Of a stretch of DNA of 6,665 nucleotides, positions 5,758 to 6,665 are shown in pieces (within the stretch, counting starts at the first letter, position 1; each line of letters opens with the position of its first letter). A program made the position numbers and the translations under genes. Source of the DNA: Actinomycetes bacterium (GTDB lineage: Bacteria; Actinomycetota; Actinomycetes; Propionibacteriales; Propionibacteriaceae); contig JAKOQD010000068.1 in the NCBI GenBank assembly GCA_029778515.1, positions 1 through 6,665 on the forward strand. The letters are read 5' to 3'. The notes beneath the pieces are model-generated. The model was not told the DNA's origin. It did not search any database and saw only the letters and a list, made by a program, of their open reading frames with translations.

Positions 5758-6638
5758 TGTCCCAGACATCCCTCACCGCCCGCACCGGCCCCAGTCGCCG
5801 GATCGCGACCAGCCCATCCGGCGCCACCTGGGGCAGTCCGACCACCTACCTGGTCGCCACCGTGCTGATCGCGGTCTGCATCGCACCCGTGATCTACATC
5901 ATCCTCGGCGGCTTCCGCAGCAACTCCCAGATCACGGTCAATCCGTCCGGGTGGCCCGACCCTTGGGTGCTCACCAACTACACGGCGGTGCTCACCAGCT
6001 CCCTTTTCTGGCAGCAATTCACCAACTCGGTGATCTCGGCTGTCTCGACCACGGTCGGCACCGTCGCGCTCGCCCTGATGGCCAGCTTTGTGATCGCGCG
6101 TTACAGCTTTGCCGGCCGCAACGCGATGTACGCGCTTTTCGCTGCCGGACTGATGTTCCCGCTGACCGTGGCGATCACCCCGCTGTACCTGTTGATCAAG
6201 AACCTGGGGCTCACCGACAACCTGCTCGGGATCATCCTTCCCCAGATCGCGTTCGCGCTGCCGATGACCGTGATCATCTTGGTGCCCTTCCTGGCCGCGA
6301 TTCCCAAGGAGCTGGAGGAAGCGGCCGCGATTGACGGGGCCAGCCGGCTGAAGTTCTTCGTTCGAATGGTGCTGCCCCTGTCGCTGCCCGGTGTGATCAC
6401 CACCGGCATCCTCACCTTCGTGAACGCCTGGAACAGCTACATGCTGCCGCTGTTCATTCTCAACGATTCCAAGATGTACACCCTTCCGCTCGGGGTGCAG
6501 GCGTTTTCCTCTGAGCATTCGGTGGACACCGCGGCGGTGCTGGCCTTCACCTCGCTGTCGATGCTGCCGGCGTTGTTGTTCTTCAGCGTGTTCGAACGCC
6601 GGATTGTCGGCGGGCTGACCGGCGCGGTCAAGGGCTGA
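5757..6638 (+). CDS. Sugar ABC transporter permease, MalG type
   Basis: This is the second half of the heterodimeric sugar channel. It has 293 residues, the normal length for MalG-type permeases. A Ser/Thr/Arg-rich tail (1-28) precedes membrane segments near 31-53, 89-112, 122-144, 158-181, 212-235 and 259-279. The EAA loop reads EAAAIDGAS (188-196), followed by the conserved LP (206-207). The C-terminus ERRIVGGLTGAVKG is the usual ending of this subunit family. It starts within the stop codon of the first permease. The window ends 27 bases after its TGA, with no terminator or ATPase gene visible, so the operon may continue; a glycoside hydrolase gene would be a common next neighbour. Energy probably comes from an ATPase encoded elsewhere. 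The family is certain; the substrate is not. Confidence 0.96.
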   Translation: MSQTSLTARTGPSRRIATSPSGATWGSPTTYLVATVLIAVCIAPVIYIILGGFRSNSQITVNPSGWPDPWVLTNYTAVLTSSLFWQQFTNSVISAVSTTVGTVALALMASFVIARYSFAGRNAMYALFAAGLMFPLTVAITPLYLLIKNLGLTDNLLGIILPQIAFALPMTVIILVPFLAAIPKELEEAAAIDGASRLKFFVRMVLPLSLPGVITTGILTFVNAWNSYMLPLFILNDSKMYTLPLGVQAFSSEHSVDTAAVLAFTSLSMLPALLFFSVFERRIVGGLTGAVKG

Positions 6639-6665
6639 GCCCGCGCCACACCCCAATTCACCCAA

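Noticed and set aside
5685..6665. Long open frame on the - strand across the second permease
   Set aside because: Product rich in His, Arg, Gln and Gly without recognisable domains; the + strand permease explains the sequence fully.

Overview
The window looks like chromosomal DNA of a high-GC Gram-positive bacterium (Actinomycetota). I base this on the GC-rich third codon positions, the actinobacterial-type DnaG primase, the LacI-regulated lipoprotein sugar ABC transporter without an ATPase gene of its own, and the use of GTG starts. I cannot place it below phylum with confidence.

Left part (1-2335, + strand): the 3' three-quarters of dnaG (replicative primase) enters from the left edge. It is followed, after a short AT-richer gap, by a divergent sigma-70 family factor. 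This factor keeps the region 1.2/2/3/4 layout of primary-like sigmas but lacks the paired tryptophans of region 2.3. Its start has no Shine-Dalgarno sequence and is abutted by an 8-bp hairpin.

Right part (2283-6638): a sugar-uptake module. A LacI-family repressor lies on the - strand, and its 3' end overlaps the sigma gene by 53 bp. Divergent from it runs a + strand operon: a lipoprotein solute-binding protein, then two MalF/MalG-type permeases. The 122-bp intergenic region carries a perfect 30-bp palindrome with a central CpG. A TTGACA box is embedded in each arm, one facing each gene, so one bound repressor could control both the transporter operon and its own gene. The ATPase subunit is absent; in related bacteria a shared MsiK-type ATPase commonly serves such systems. 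The substrate cannot be fixed from the window; an oligosaccharide is most likely.

The most unusual structure is a near-perfect 17-bp stem-loop (4795-4832) just inside the annotated start of the first permease. It may set the protein ratio between binding protein and permeases. It also makes the permease start codon uncertain (ATG 4747 versus GTG 4849). I found no CRISPR, tRNA, rRNA, insertion sequence or phage signature. No stretch above 300 bases lacks a gene. I see no wholly novel multi-gene system here; the points of interest are regulatory structures and the atypical sigma factor.
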